This document shows, in pieces, positions 28,666 through 38,117 of a stretch of DNA of 64,000 bases. The stretch is taken from positions 372,001 through 436,000 of the forward strand of contig CAVQWR010000003.1 of NCBI GenBank assembly GCA_963717695.1, written 5' to 3'. Numbering within the stretch: the first letter of the stretch is position 1; the number at the start of each line of letters is the position of its first letter. Source of the DNA: CAIWHR01 sp963717695 (GTDB lineage Bacteria; Pseudomonadota; Gammaproteobacteria; Burkholderiales; Casimicrobiaceae). Both the position numbers and the translations under genes were made by a program. The notes beneath the pieces are model-generated. The model saw only the letters and a list, made by a program, of their open reading frames with translations. It did not search any database and was not told the origin of the DNA.

Positions 28666-28984
28666 GCTTCCCTCGATCACGTCTTCTCGTTTTCCGTCGT
28701 TCGTGCCCGGCGCCCATGCGCGGCGCCGCGCGCGAAGCGGCGGGGCGGACCGGGGCAGGAAATCCTGCATTCCGGCGCGAATCGCGCACTCTACCGCGAC
28801 CGCGCGGGAAAAAGGATGGAGTCGGGACGGATTCGGCCGGCGCCGGTCCACGGGGATCGGCACGCGGCGTTCCGACCGAGAATCAATCCCGCCGCGCCGG
28901 ACTGCTGCAAAAGGCGCGAAATCTTAGCATGGATCAAGACGCTGTCCAAAGATTCATGTTTTCGCGCATCCGACACTGTGCGAA
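28666..28984. other. Intergenic region between ctaC and the end of bioD
   Basis: This 319-base stretch carries the candidate ctaC promoter near 28921-28949 and would be transcribed as a leader of about 250 bases before ctaC. I see no coding frame with a recognisable product and no clear terminator for the bio operon in it. Confidence 0.5.
28921..28949 (-). promoter_or_regulatory. Candidate sigma-70 promoter for the cytochrome oxidase operon
   Basis: On the minus strand TTGGAC is followed after 17 bases by TAAGAT, and TGC directly precedes the -10 (extended -10). This is the best-formed promoter seen in the window. It points at ctaC, whose ATG is about 250 bases downstream. Confidence 0.55.
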
Positions 28985-29697
28985 TCAGAGCGGCGCCGAC
29001 CATCCGAACGCGGCGCGCAACGCGCGCGCGTCGAGCGCCGGCGAAGCATCTGGCTCCCACGGGCAATCGGCGACGAGCGGGGCCGGCAGCGTCGCCGCGA
29101 GCGTCGCGATGCTTTCGTCGGCCGCCTCCATGGCGGGATCGATCCGGTTCGCGACCCAGCCGGCGAGCACGAGGCCGCGCGCGCCGATCGCGAGCGCCGA
29201 GAGGCGCGCGTGGTTGAGGCAGCCGAGCCGGACGCCGACGACGAGCAGCACCGGCAGCGACAGCGCGCGACGCGATGTCGAGCATGTCGTGGCGCGCGTC
29301 GAGCGGGACCATCGCGCCGCCTGCGCCCTCGACGACGACCACGTCCGCCTGCGCCTCGAGGCGCCGGTACGCCGCGGCGATCGTCGCGAGCTCGATGCCG
29401 ACGCCCTCGCGCGCGGCGGCGACATGCGGCGCGATCGCGGCGGTCAGCGCATACGGATTCACGTCGGCGCGCGCGGCCGCGACGTTGCCGGCCGCGACGA
29501 GCGCCGCGACATCGGCGGTTCCTGCCCGCACCGGGCTCGATGCCCGCCGCCACCGGCTTCATGCCGACGGCGCGCACGCCTTGCGCCGCAAGCGCGCGCA
29601 GCAGCGCCACGGCAATGCGCGTCTTGCCGACGCCGGTGTCGGTTCCGGTGACGAAGATGCCGCGCGTCGCGGTCGGCGTCGCCGATGACGCGGCCAT
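28985..29697 (-). CDS. bioD: Dethiobiotin synthetase BioD (apparent frameshifts)
   Basis: A protein of about 235 residues that closes the ureido ring of dethiobiotin with CO2 and ATP. The P-loop GTDTGVGKTRIAVALL is near the N-terminus and is followed by GMKPVAAGIE. VVVEGAGGAMVPLD is the second conserved block, and LVLAGWVANRIDP the third. Frames change near 29270, 29530 and other points. It follows bioC with a two-base gap and is the last gene of the biotin operon. Confidence 0.9.
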
Positions 29698-29699
29698 CG

Positions 29700-30633
29700 T
29701 CAGCGCCTGCGCTCGAGCTGCACGATCGCGTGCCCTTCGGCGGTGCGCGTCGGCGCCGCCTTCCACGCGTGGCCGTAGATCACCTCGAACGTCGCGCTCG
29801 CGCGGCCCGAAGTCTCCGTGCGCGTCGCGTCGATCGCCTCCAGGGCGCTTGCGCCAGCGGGCGCGCCCCATCAGCCCGCGCGCCCGGCCGCGCGCCGCGT
29901 TGGTCGCGCCGATCGCCTTCAGGTCGCGCAGCATCGCGAGCGCGTCCGGGTAGGTCAGCGTCATGTATTCCATCTCCATCACCGGGTCCGCGAATCCCGC
30001 GGCGACCAGCATGTCGCCGATGTCGTGCATGTCGACGAAGCGGCTGACGTGCGGTAGCGCGTCGACGCGCGCGAACGCGGCGCGGACTTCCTTCAGCGTG
30101 TCGGGCCCGAACGTGGTGAACATGAAGAGGCCGCCGACCGCCAGCACGCGGTGACATTCGGCGAACGCGCGCGGCAGGTCGTTGCACCCACTGCAGCGTC
30201 GCAGGTTGCTCCAGACGAGGTCGAAGGCGCCGGCGCGAACGGCAGCGCGTCGAGATCGCCGCAGACGAAGTCGGGCAGCGCGCCGGCGCCGCCGCGCAGC
30301 GGCGCCGAGCAGCCGGTCCGAGCGCAGCAGCGACCCGGCGCGAGCGCGCGCGCGCGCGACGCCGCAGCATGGGCAGCGCGAGGTCGAGCGCGACGCGGCG
30401 CGCCTCCGGATAGCGCGCCGCGCAAGCTCGGCGAGCGCGTCGCCGGTGCCGCAGCCGGCGTCGAGGACCGCGCGCGGCGCGAGCCGCACGAAGTCGAGCC
30501 GCTCCGCCATGCGCGCGCCGACCTCCTTCTGCAGCACCGCGGCGCGCGTCGTAGGTCGCCGCCGCGCGCGCGAAGGCACGCCGCACGGCCCGCGCGTCGG
30601 GTCGCGCAGGCCATCGGTCGACGGCGTGGTCAT
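29700..30633 (-). CDS. bioC: Malonyl-ACP O-methyltransferase BioC (apparent frameshifts)
   Basis: A SAM-dependent methyltransferase of about 305 residues that caps malonyl-ACP so the fatty-acid pathway can build pimeloyl-ACP. Motif I is VLDAGCGTGDALAELARR. FDLVWSNLTLQWV with NDLPRAFAECHRVL follows, then GGLFMFTTFGPDTLKE, a very conserved BioC segment. The end reads TAEGHAIVQLERRR. An extra base at 30184 and others near 29850, 30240-30420 and 30550 shift the frame. Its ATG overlaps the bioH stop (ATGA). Confidence 0.9.
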
Positions 30634-31415
30634 CGGCCATCGAGGAACGCCTCCACGGCCGCGCCGAAATCGTCGGGATGCGACAGGAACGGCGCATGCG
30701 CGGCGCCGTCGATTCCGACGAAGCGCGCGTCCGGCAGATGGCGCGGCCAGCCAGCGGCCCGCGCCGGGCGGCGTCAGCATGTCGCGCTCGCCCGCAGATG
30801 ACCAGCGTGGGCTGCGCGATGCGCGGCGACGTCGGCGCGCAGGTCGGTCGTCGGCCAGCACGGCGAGCGCCTCGGCAAGCATCTGCGGCGACGGCTCGCC
30901 GCGCGCGAAGAGATCGTGCCGCAGCAGCGCAAGCGCCGCGCGGCCGTGCTCGCTGCCGTGCACCTGCAGCGCCAGGAAGCGCTGCACCGTGAGCTTCCAC
31001 GCCACGGTGAGCTCGTCGCCGAAGCGCTGCAGCGTCGCTTCGCTCATCGCGTGCGGCCAGTCGGGCGCCGGCGACGAACCGCGGCGTCGTGCAGACGAGC
31101 ACGAGGCGCGCGACGCGCGCGGGCCGCAGCTGCGCCCAGCGCAGCGCCACCTGCCCGCCGAGCGACCAGCCGAGGATCGTGAGCGGCGGCGCGTCGGCGA
31201 ACGCCGCATCGAGCGCGCGCACCACCGCATCGAGCGTGAACGGCGACATCGGCGCGCTGTGGCCGTGGCCGGGCAGATCGACCGCATGCACGCGATGGCG
31301 CTGCGCCAGGCGCGGCAACCAGCGGTCCCCAGGTGCCGGCGTGCAGCGCCCAGCCGTGCAGCAGCACGAGCGGCGCGCCGGCGCCGGCCGACTCGATCGA
31401 CAGCGGCGTGCTCAT
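30630..31415 (-). CDS. bioH: Pimeloyl-ACP methyl ester carboxylesterase BioH (apparent frameshifts)
   Basis: An alpha/beta hydrolase of about 257 residues that removes the methyl group from pimeloyl-ACP methyl ester. The oxyanion-hole region is LVLLHGWALHAGTWG. The nucleophile is the serine in ILGWSLGGQVAL. HAVDLPGHGHS precedes it, and APFLSHPDDF-like text holds the histidine. The gene lies between bioF and bioC with ATGA overlaps on both sides, which fits the biotin pathway. Frame changes fall near 30725, 30775, 30850, 31070 and 31320. Confidence 0.88.
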
Positions 31416-32646
31416 TCGCGGGGATCGTCCACTCCGCGCGACGCGAGATCGGCAAGCGCGTCGACCAGCGCATCGACGTCCGCGATCGTGTGCGCCGCGC
31501 TGAGCGAGACGCGCAGCCGCGCCGTGCCGGCCGGCACCGTCGGCGGACGGATCGCCGGCACCCAGAACCCGCGCTGCCACAGCGCGTCGGCAAGCGCGAC
31601 GGCGGCGGCATTGTCGCCGACGATGAGCGGCTGGATCGGCGTCGCGGAGTCAGCGAGCTTCCACGGCAGTGCGGCGGCGCGACTGCGCCAGTGCGCGATC
31701 AGCTGCGCGAGGTGCGCGCGGCGCGGCGTCGCCGTCGCGGATCAGCGCGAGCGCGGCGCGCGCTCGCCTCCGCGAGCAGCGCGGGCGCCGCCGTCGTGTA
31801 GACATAGGATCGCGCCGTCTGCAGCAGCGTCTCGATGACCGCCGGGTGCGCGGCGACGAACGCGCCGGCCACGCCCGCCGCCTTGCCGAGCGTCCCCATC
31901 GCGACGATGCGCTCGGAGCGCAGGCCGAAATGCGCGAGCGTGCCGCGTCCGCTCGCCGAGCACGCCGAAGCCGTGCGCGTCGTCGACGACGAGCCACGCG
32001 TCGAATTCCTCGGCGAGCGCGAGCAGCGCCGGCAGCGGCGCCAGGTCGCCGTCCATGCTGAACACGGCGTCGGTCGCGATCAGCCGGCGCGCGGCGCGGG
32101 GTTCCGGCGAGACGCGATCGCAGCGCCGCGACGTCGCCATGCGCGTAGCGGACGAACTCCGCGCGCGACAGGAGCGCGCCGTCGTTGAGGCAGGCGTGGT
32201 TGAGGCGATCCGCGAAGATCGCGTCGCCGCGGCCGGCGAGCGCGGTGAGGATCGCGAGGTTCGCGAGATAGCCGGATGAAAACGTGAGTGCACACGCGTT
32301 GTCACCGGGAGCGACGAACGCCGCGAGTTCCGTCTCGAGCGCGGCGTGCGCCGTCGTGTGGCCGCAGATGAGGTGCGACGCGCCTGCGCCCATGCCCCAA
32401 TGCGCGATGGCGTCGCGCGCCGCCGCGGCCACCGCGGGATGATTCGCGAGGCCGAGGTAGTCGTTGCTCGCGAACGCTACGAGTTCGCGTCCGCCGGCGA
32501 TGACGTGCGCACCCTGCGCCGACGCGACCGTCGCGCCGCGAGCGCGCGAGGCCGGCGGCCGCGCGCGCGGCGAGGGCGCGCTCGAGGGCGGCGATCAGCG
32601 TGGAGCCCGGAACGACACGCGCAGCGGGCAGCGCGGGGCCGCTCAC
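31412..32646 (-). CDS. bioF: 8-amino-7-oxononanoate synthase BioF (apparent frameshifts)
   Basis: A PLP enzyme of about 405 residues that condenses pimeloyl-ACP with alanine. Motifs include FASNDYLGLANHP, GMGAGASHLICGHT, ALTFSSGYLANLAIL, IFADRLNHACLNDG, WLVVDDAHGFGVLG and GTLGKAAGVAGAFV, where the lysine binds PLP. The GTG start lies eight bases after the bioB stop. The end (GVDDPRE) overlaps bioH as ATGA. Frame changes fall near 31715, 31760, 31950, 32100 and 32290 and in the first 100 codons. Confidence 0.92.
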
Positions 32647-32653
32647 CGGCGTG

Positions 32654-33674
32654 TCAGCCAACGGTGGCGAGGCCGAGCTTCGCGAACAGCGCCCGGTCGG
32701 CATCGGCTTCCGGATTGCCCGTCGTCAGGAGCCTCTCGCCGTAGAACACCGAGTTGGCGCCCGCGAGAAAGCACAGCGCCTGCACCGCTTCGCCCAGTTC
32801 GCGCCGGCCCGCCGACAGTCGCACCATCGCCTTCGGCATCGTGATCCGCGCGACCGCGATCGTGCGGACGAACTCGAGCGGGTCGAGCGCCGCGTCGCCC
32901 GAAAGGCGCGCGTGGAGCGGCGTCCCCTCGACCTGGACCAGGTGATTGATCGGCACCGATTCGGGATACGGGTCGAGATTCGCGAGCTGGGCGACGAGCC
33001 CCGCGCGCTGCCGCCGCGACTCGCCCATTCCGACGATGCCGCCGCAGCACACCTTCATGCCGGCATCGCGCACGCGGGCGAGCGTGTCGAGGCGGTCCTG
33101 GTAATCGCGCGTTGTGATCACCTCGCCGTAGAACTCCGGCGCCGTGTCGAGATTGTGATTGTAGTAATCGAGGCCGGCGGACCGGAGCGCCTCGGCCTGG
33201 CCATCCTTCAGCATGCCGAGCGTGCAGCAGGTCTCGAGGCCGAGCGCCTTCACCGCGCGCACCATGTCGAGCACGGGCGCGAGATCGCGCTCCTTCGGCC
33301 CGCGCCATGCGGCGCCCATGCAAAAACGCGATGCGCCGCGCGCCTTCGCGTCCGCCGCGGCGGCGACGACCTCGGGCAGCGCCGCGAGCGGCGCTTCGGC
33401 GACGCCGGTGTGATAACGCTTTGCCTGCGGACAATAGCCGCAATCCTCGGGGCAGCCCCCGGTCTTGATCGACATGCAGCGTCGACAGCTGGAGCTGGTT
33501 CGGCACGTGATGCTCGCGGTGCGCCTGCTGCGCGCGAAACATGAGCTCCGGAAACGGAAGCTCGAACAGCGCTTCGATCGCGTCGACGGTCCAGCCTTCG
33601 CCGGTCCGGGCCGCGGTCGAGGGCCGCGCGGTCGCGCCGGCTTCGATGACGATCGTACCTTCGGCCGATGGCAT
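32654..33674 (-). CDS. bioB: Biotin synthase BioB (one apparent extra base)
   Basis: A radical-SAM enzyme of about 339 residues that inserts sulfur into dethiobiotin. The cluster motif is CPEDCGYC (CxxxCxxC). MGAAWRGPKERD, CCTLGMLKDGQA, YNHNLDTAPEFY and CCGGIVGMGE match BioB, and AGANSVFYGERLLTTGNP is the conserved end. One extra base at 33476 splits STL from MSIKTGGCPEDC. The rest of the gene is clean. The start (MPSAEG) is the ATG nearest the conserved region; an upstream ATG at 33728 is possible. First gene of the bioBFHCD operon. Confidence 0.95.
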
Positions 33675-33771
33675 TGCGCAGTGGATCCAGTTAACTTGAG
33701 GGCAGATCCCGTCGCGGAAATCTTGCATGCTCCACGACTACAATCGCTGTCGAGTGTCGAGGCACATCCCG

Positions 33772-34527
33772 ATGTTGTCAATTAACTTCGCGAAAGCATT
33801 TGACTGCGCCGCATGGGGCCGCGTCCGCGACGGGGCACGCGCGGCGCTCCCGCAACGTTGCGCGCTCTGCGTCGCCGACGCCGGCGGTGCGTTGCTCTGC
33901 GCCGAGTGCGCGGCCGCCCTGCCCGCGCTGCCGCAGGCATGCCCGGTGTGCGCCCTGCCCGCGGAGGGCTTCGCCACCTGCGGCGCGTGCCTCGCGCACC
34001 CCCCGCCATTCGCCGCCACGATCGCCGCCTACACGTACGCGTTTCCCGTGGATCGCCTGCTGCAGGAGCTGAAGTACGGCGGCCGTCTTGCGCTCGCCGA
34101 CTGGGCGGGGAGCGCGCTCGGCAGCATCGTGGAGCGCACGCTCGCCGCGCGCCTGCCGCAGGAGCGTCCGGATGCCGTCGTTGCGCTGCCGCTCGGCCGC
34201 GACCGCCAACGCGAGCGCGGCTTCAATCAGGCGCAGGAGATCGCCGTGCGCGTTGCAGGACGGATCGGTGTTCCCATCGCGTCACTCCTCGCTCGCACCG
34301 CCGAAACGGCACCGCAGTCGGAGCTGTCGTGGTCCGAGCGCGCCGCCAACATCCGCGGCGCATTTTCCGCGGATGGCGCGGCGCGCGGGCGGCGCATTGC
34401 CATCGTCGACGATGTGATGACGACGGGCGCGACGCTCGCCGAGGCCGCGCGCACGCTGCTGCGTGGCGGTGCACAGCGGGTCGAATGCTGGGTGGTCGCG
34501 CGCACGCTGCGCGAAAGCCGCGCATGA
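33772..34527 (+). CDS. comF: ComF family phosphoribosyltransferase-like protein
   Basis: A 251-residue ComF/GntX-type protein. The N-terminal zinc-finger-like region has LPQRCALC, LCAEC, CPVC and CGACL. The C-terminal phosphoribosyltransferase fold has RERGFNQAQEIA and the PRPP loop IVDDVMTTGATLAEA. ComF is needed for DNA uptake in competent bacteria and related proteins help DNA-intermediate metabolism, but its reaction is not settled. It is divergent from bioB and its stop overlaps the trmL ATG. Confidence 0.9.
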   Translation: MLSINFAKAFDCAAWGRVRDGARAALPQRCALCVADAGGALLCAECAAALPALPQACPVCALPAEGFATCGACLAHPPPFAATIAAYTYAFPVDRLLQELKYGGRLALADWAGSALGSIVERTLAARLPQERPDAVVALPLGRDRQRERGFNQAQEIAVRVAGRIGVPIASLLARTAETAPQSELSWSERAANIRGAFSADGAARGRRIAIVDDVMTTGATLAEAARTLLRGGAQRVECWVVARTLRESRA

Positions 34528-35030
34528 GCGAGAACGGTGCGGCCGGCACCATGCGCCCGTTTGCGGTGGTGCTCGTGCATCCCGAAATCCCGCCCAACAC
34601 GGGCAACGTGATCCGGCTGACCGCGAATGCGGGCGCCGAGCTGCATCTCGTCGAGCCGCTCGGATTCCGGATGGAGGATCGGGAGCTGAAGCGCGCCGGT
34701 CTCGATTATCACGAATACACGCGGGTCAGCGTGCACCGCGACTTCGCCGCCTGCCGGGCGGCGCTCGCGGCACCGCCCGAGCGGCAATGGTGGGCGTTCA
34801 CGACCGAAGGCTCGCGCTCACTGTTCGACGCCCGCTTCGCGCCCGGCGACGTGCTGGTGTTCGGCTGCGAGACGCGCGGCCTGCCGCCGGACGTGATCGG
34901 CACGTTCGCGCTTCAGGCGCGGCTGCGCATTCCGATGCGCGCGCAGGTGCGCAGCCTCAACCTGTCGAACGCGGTGGCGATCGCCGTCTACGAGGCCTGG
35001 CGCCAGGCGGGATTTGCGGGCGGCGCCTGA
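34524..35030 (+). CDS. trmL: tRNA (cytidine(34)-2'-O)-methyltransferase TrmL
   Basis: A 168-residue SPOUT methyltransferase. PFAVVLVHPEIPPNTGNVIRL is the N-terminal family motif (shown in part), with LVEPLGFRMEDRELKRAGLD after it. The knot region is LVFGCETRGLP, then RIPMRAQVRSLNLSNAVAI, which binds SAM. It methylates the wobble base of leucine tRNAs in the family. The length is slightly above the usual 155 because of an N-terminal extension. The ATG overlaps the comF stop, so the two genes are probably coupled. Confidence 0.95.
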   Translation: MSENGAAGTMRPFAVVLVHPEIPPNTGNVIRLTANAGAELHLVEPLGFRMEDRELKRAGLDYHEYTRVSVHRDFAACRAALAAPPERQWWAFTTEGSRSLFDARFAPGDVLVFGCETRGLPPDVIGTFALQARLRIPMRAQVRSLNLSNAVAIAVYEAWRQAGFAGGA

Positions 35031-35122
35031 CACGCGTCGCGCTGGCGACCGCGCACTCGATAACTGTAGTGACGGCACCCAAGAGCCGGTGCGCCGCGCC
35101 GTTCGGTGACGCTCGCCTGCGA

Positions 35123-36139
35123 TCAGTGCCGCTCCGGCCTCGGCTCGCGCTTCAAGAGCGCCTCGACCGCGGCGCGCGGCGGCAGGCCGCCGCGCAGCAC
35201 ACGCCAAACGGCGTCGCAGATCGGCATGTCGACGCCATGGTGCGCGGCGAGCCGGTGCAGCGCTTCGGCGGCGCCCACGCCTTCCGCGACGTGACCGATC
35301 TCGGCGAGCGCCGCGTCGAGGCTCATCCCACGGGCGAGCGCCAGTCCGACACGCCGGTTGCGCGACAGGTCGCCGGTGCAGGTCAGCACGAGATCGCCCA
35401 GACCCGCGAGGCCCATCAGCGTCTCGCGCCGCGCGCCGAGCGCTTCAGCAAGGCGGCTCGTCTCGGCGAGTCCGCGGGTGATGAGCGCCGCGCGAGCATT
35501 GTTGCCGAAGCCGAGGCCGTCGCTCGCGCCGGCGGCGATCGCCAGCACGTTCTTCACGGCGCCGCCGACTTCGACGCCCGCGATATCGTCGCTTTCATAG
35601 GCGCGCAGCGTGTCCGCGCGGAGCAGCGCCGCGACGCGCGCGGCGAGCGTGTCGTCGGTCGCCGCGACAGCCACCGCCGTCGGCAGCCCGCGCGCCACTT
35701 CCTCCGCGAAGCTCGGCCCGGAGATCACGCCTACAGGCGCGGGCCAGCGCGGCGCGATCACCTGGTGCGCGAGCGCCGCGCCGGCCGGGAATTCGGCGGA
35801 CACGGGGACCGCCAGAATCCCTTTCGAGAGCCACACGAGCGGCGCCTTCGCCTCGGCCGCGGCGAGGCGCGCCACGACGTCCGGCAGGCCCGCGATCGGC
35901 GTCGCGGCGACGAGCAGATCCGCCTGCGCGGCCGCCTCGATTTGCGCAGTCACCTCAAGCGCGGCCGGAAATTCGACGCCCGCAAGGTAGCGCGCGTTCG
36001 CGCGCGCCGCGTCGAGCAGTGCCGCCTGCGCGCCATCGCGGGCCCAGAGCGTGACTCGAATGTCCGAGCGCCGCGCGAGATGGGCGGCGAGCGCGGTGCC
36101 CCACGCACCCGCGCCCAGCACGGCAATCGCCGTCTTCAT
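35123..36139 (-). CDS. gpsA: Glycerol-3-phosphate dehydrogenase [NAD(P)+] GpsA
   Basis: A 338-residue enzyme that reduces dihydroxyacetone phosphate to sn-glycerol-3-phosphate for phospholipids. The dinucleotide motif is VLGAGAWGTALAAHLA (7-22). GVISGPSFAEEVARGLPTAV, with the catalytic lysine in EVGGAVKNVLAIAAG, and GLGDLVLTCTG complete the picture. It is cytoplasmic. It closes a minus-strand run with the SH3 protein, secB, grxC and rhodanese, and converges with trmL 92 bases away. Confidence 0.97.
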   Translation of the reverse strand: MKTAIAVLGAGAWGTALAAHLARRSDIRVTLWARDGAQAALLDAARANARYLAGVEFPAALEVTAQIEAAAQADLLVAATPIAGLPDVVARLAAAEAKAPLVWLSKGILAVPVSAEFPAGAALAHQVIAPRWPAPVGVISGPSFAEEVARGLPTAVAVAATDDTLAARVAALLRADTLRAYESDDIAGVEVGGAVKNVLAIAAGASDGLGFGNNARAALITRGLAETSRLAEALGARRETLMGLAGLGDLVLTCTGDLSRNRRVGLALARGMSLDAALAEIGHVAEGVGAAEALHRLAAHHGVDMPICDAVWRVLRGGLPPRAAVEALLKREPRPERH

Positions 36140-36199
36140 CGCGAGGCGTTCACTCTGCGGGGCGCGCGGAGCGGACGGCAGCCGCCGGGATTCATCGAA

Positions 36200-36736
36200 T
36201 CAGAGGCCGTACACCTGCGTGATCCGCACGAACCCGGTCTGCCCGTCCTGGTGCTTGACCCTGACCCAGCCGGGCATCGACGCGGCGGCCACCGACGTGA
36301 TGGGCTCGGCGAGCTCCAGCAGGACGCCCGGCTCGGCGCGGAAGACGAGTGCGGCCTTTTCGTCGGCGCTCGCGCGCACCTCGGCGAAGGGTGCGCGGAC
36401 GAGCAGCATGCGCCGGTCCGACAGCGCCTTCTTCTCGACCCAGCCGAACGTGCCGTCCGCATCCTTGACCTTCATCCAGCCTTCGACGGGAACGATCACC
36501 TCGAGCGGCGTGTCGTGGCCGAGGATGTAGAGCGGTTTCGCTTTCTGCGACGGCGCGTCGTAGAGGATCACCGCCGCATCGGCGACGGAGCGGAAATCGG
36601 CCGCGGCGGCGATGGCCGGCAGGAGCGCGCACATCGCGAGCGCGGCGAGCGCGAGGCGCGACGACGCACGCAGCGTGAACGCGGCGCGCCGCCGCGCGCA
36701 CGGAGCGGGACCGCCCGATGCCGCGCGCGCGCTCAT
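36200..36736 (-). CDS. SH3-domain exported protein
   Basis: A 178-residue protein. A basic N-terminus and hydrophobic core ending near IAAAADF look like a signal peptide. Two SH3-like repeats follow: VILYDAPSQKAKPLYIL with GWMKVKDADGTFGWVEKKAL, then LLVRAPFAEVRASADE with GWVRVKHQDGQTGFVRITQV. Such bacterial SH3 proteins are periplasmic and often bind peptidoglycan. The gene lies between secB and gpsA; its specific role is unknown. A start at a later ATG is possible, since the first 20 residues are arginine-rich. Confidence 0.8.
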   Translation of the reverse strand: MSARAASGGPAPCARRRAAFTLRASSRLALAALAMCALLPAIAAAADFRSVADAAVILYDAPSQKAKPLYILGHDTPLEVIVPVEGWMKVKDADGTFGWVEKKALSDRRMLLVRAPFAEVRASADEKAALVFRAEPGVLLELAEPITSVAAASMPGWVRVKHQDGQTGFVRITQVYGL

Positions 36737-36746
36737 CGTCTTCGCG

Positions 36747-37229
36747 TCAGTTGACGGCGGCGGTCGCCGGCGCCTGCGTGGCCGACTGGGCGAGCTGCTG
36801 CTGATAGAGCGCCTCGAAATTGATCGGCGCGAGGTGCACCGGCGGAAATCCCGCCTTGGTCACGGCGTCGGCAATCGTCTCGCGGACGTACGGGAACAGC
36901 ACGTTCGGGCAGTTCACCGCCATCACCGGCTGCAGGTGCTCCGCGGGGATGTTCTTGATGGTGAAGATTCCGGCCTGCGACGCCTCGATCAGGAACAGCG
37001 TCTTGTCGGCGGCCTTCGCCGTCATCGTGACCGTCAGCACGCATTCATAGGTGTCGTCGTCGATCTTCTCGCCGCGGGTGCGAAGGCCGATCTCGACCTG
37101 CGGCGGCTCGTTGAGGCGGAACGACTGCGGCGCGCCCGGGTTCTCGAGCGAAAGGTCCTTGACGTAGATCTTCTCGATCGCGAACGCAGGCGCGTCCGGC
37201 ATGCCAAGGTCAATCGGTGTGTCGGCCAT
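36747..37229 (-). CDS. secB: Protein-export chaperone SecB
   Basis: A 160-residue SecB, standard length. Diagnostic sequences are FAIEKIYVKDLSLENPGAPQ (split here), TVTMTAKAADKTLFLIEASQ, AGIFTIKNIPAEHLQPVM and NCPNVLFPYVRETIADAV, followed by AGFPPVHLAPINFEALY. It keeps precursor proteins unfolded and hands them to SecA in the cytoplasm. It follows grxC on the same strand by 100 bases, a common proteobacterial order. Confidence 0.97.
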   Translation of the reverse strand: MADTPIDLGMPDAPAFAIEKIYVKDLSLENPGAPQSFRLNEPPQVEIGLRTRGEKIDDDTYECVLTVTMTAKAADKTLFLIEASQAGIFTIKNIPAEHLQPVMAVNCPNVLFPYVRETIADAVTKAGFPPVHLAPINFEALYQQQLAQSATQAPATAAVN

Positions 37230-37329
37230 GATGCAAGTCCTTCGAAAGGGGTCAAACGAACGATTTTACTCCAGGGCGTCCTCGCGTGCCCCGCCTGCGC
37301 GCCGTCGCGACCGGGAGGGTCGGGACGGC

Positions 37330-37605
37330 TCAGGCGCCGCCCGCGAGCATCGCGCCGAGACGGCCGGCACGGTCGAGCGCGACCAGATCCTCGTAGCCGC
37401 CGACGTGGACGTCGCCGATGAAGATCTGCGGCACGGTGCGGCGCCCCGTGCGCTGCACCATCGCGACGCGCAGCGCGGGCTCGAGATCGACGCGGATCTT
37501 CTCGATGTGCGTAACGCCCTTCGCCGCCAGAAAATGCTCGGCGCGGATGCAGTAGGGACAGATCGCGGTCGAATACATCGTGATCGTCGGCGACGCGGTG
37601 CTCAT
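37330..37605 (-). CDS. grxC: Glutaredoxin 3
   Basis: A 91-residue glutaredoxin with active site C16-P-Y-C19. The glutathione-site features TGRRTVPQIFIGDVHVGGYED (shown to its family length) and the cis-proline before QIFIG are present. It reduces disulfides or mixed glutathione disulfides in the cytoplasm. The ATG is one base after the rhodanese stop, so the two are probably a translational unit. Confidence 0.95.
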   Translation of the reverse strand: MSTASPTITMYSTAICPYCIRAEHFLAAKGVTHIEKIRVDLEPALRVAMVQRTGRRTVPQIFIGDVHVGGYEDLVALDRAGRLGAMLAGGA

Positions 37606-37606
37606 C

Positions 37607-38017
37607 TCACTTTTCGACCGGCAGCCCGTCCTTCTTCCAGCCGAAGATGCCGCCGTGCAGGCTGTAGATGTCCTTGAAGCCGGCGCGGCCGAGCGCGGCC
37701 GCGGCCGCGCGGCTGCGTCGCCCGCTTTCGCAATACGCGACCACGGGACGCGCCGTCAGCTTCGCGAGCTCGCCCGAGCGCGCATCGAGCTGCGAGAGCG
37801 GGATGTGGATGGCGTTCGGCAAGTGCCCGCCCGCGTATTCCTTCGGCTCGCGCACGTCGAGAAATATCGCATCGCTGCGGTTGACGAGCAGCGTGGCCTC
37901 GGCGTTGCCGACGTCCTTCACCGGCGAGAGGCGGTTCTGGATGAGCGGCCAGAGCAGCATCGCACCCGAGGCCGCCATCACCGCGATGAGCATCCAGTTG
38001 TCGAGCACGAATTTCAT
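37607..38017 (-). CDS. Membrane-anchored rhodanese domain protein
   Basis: A 136-residue protein with an N-terminal membrane helix (WMLIAVMAASGAMLLWPLI) and one rhodanese domain. The persulfide cysteine is C96 in CESGRRSRA. IFLDVREPKEYAGGHLPNA is the rhodanese entrance motif. This YibN-like arrangement before grxC and secB is common in betaproteobacteria and gammaproteobacteria. The domain may carry sulfur or interact with Sec/YidC machinery; the role is not certain. It is divergent from gpmI. Confidence 0.9.
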   Translation of the reverse strand: MKFVLDNWMLIAVMAASGAMLLWPLIQNRLSPVKDVGNAEATLLVNRSDAIFLDVREPKEYAGGHLPNAIHIPLSQLDARSGELAKLTARPVVAYCESGRRSRAAAAALGRAGFKDIYSLHGGIFGWKKDGLPVEK

Positions 38018-38047
38018 TCGATTCCGATCCGGCAGAGGTGACGAAGG

Positions 38048-38057
38048 TAAAATGATA
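38048..38057. promoter_or_regulatory. Overlapping divergent -10-like elements between rhodanese and gpmI
   Basis: TAAAAT on the plus strand (38048-38053) and TATCAT on the minus strand (38052-38057) overlap in the short divergent gap. They could serve gpmI and the rhodanese operon respectively. The -35 regions are weak on both sides. Confidence 0.35.
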
Positions 38058-38117
38058 GCGCAGTGGCACCTCGCGAGCGTTCGCAGCAGGTCGCCGCACC
38101 TCTCGAGGCCCGCGCTC

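Noticed and set aside
20678..33476. Pseudogene decay of the oxidase and biotin operons
   Set aside because: All frame changes are single extra bases in still-conserved text, and gene ends overlap exactly; error is simpler than decay of essential genes.
34463..36754. A 763-residue open frame across trmL, gpsA and the SH3 gene
   Set aside because: Antisense shadow of gpsA; no recognisable domain.
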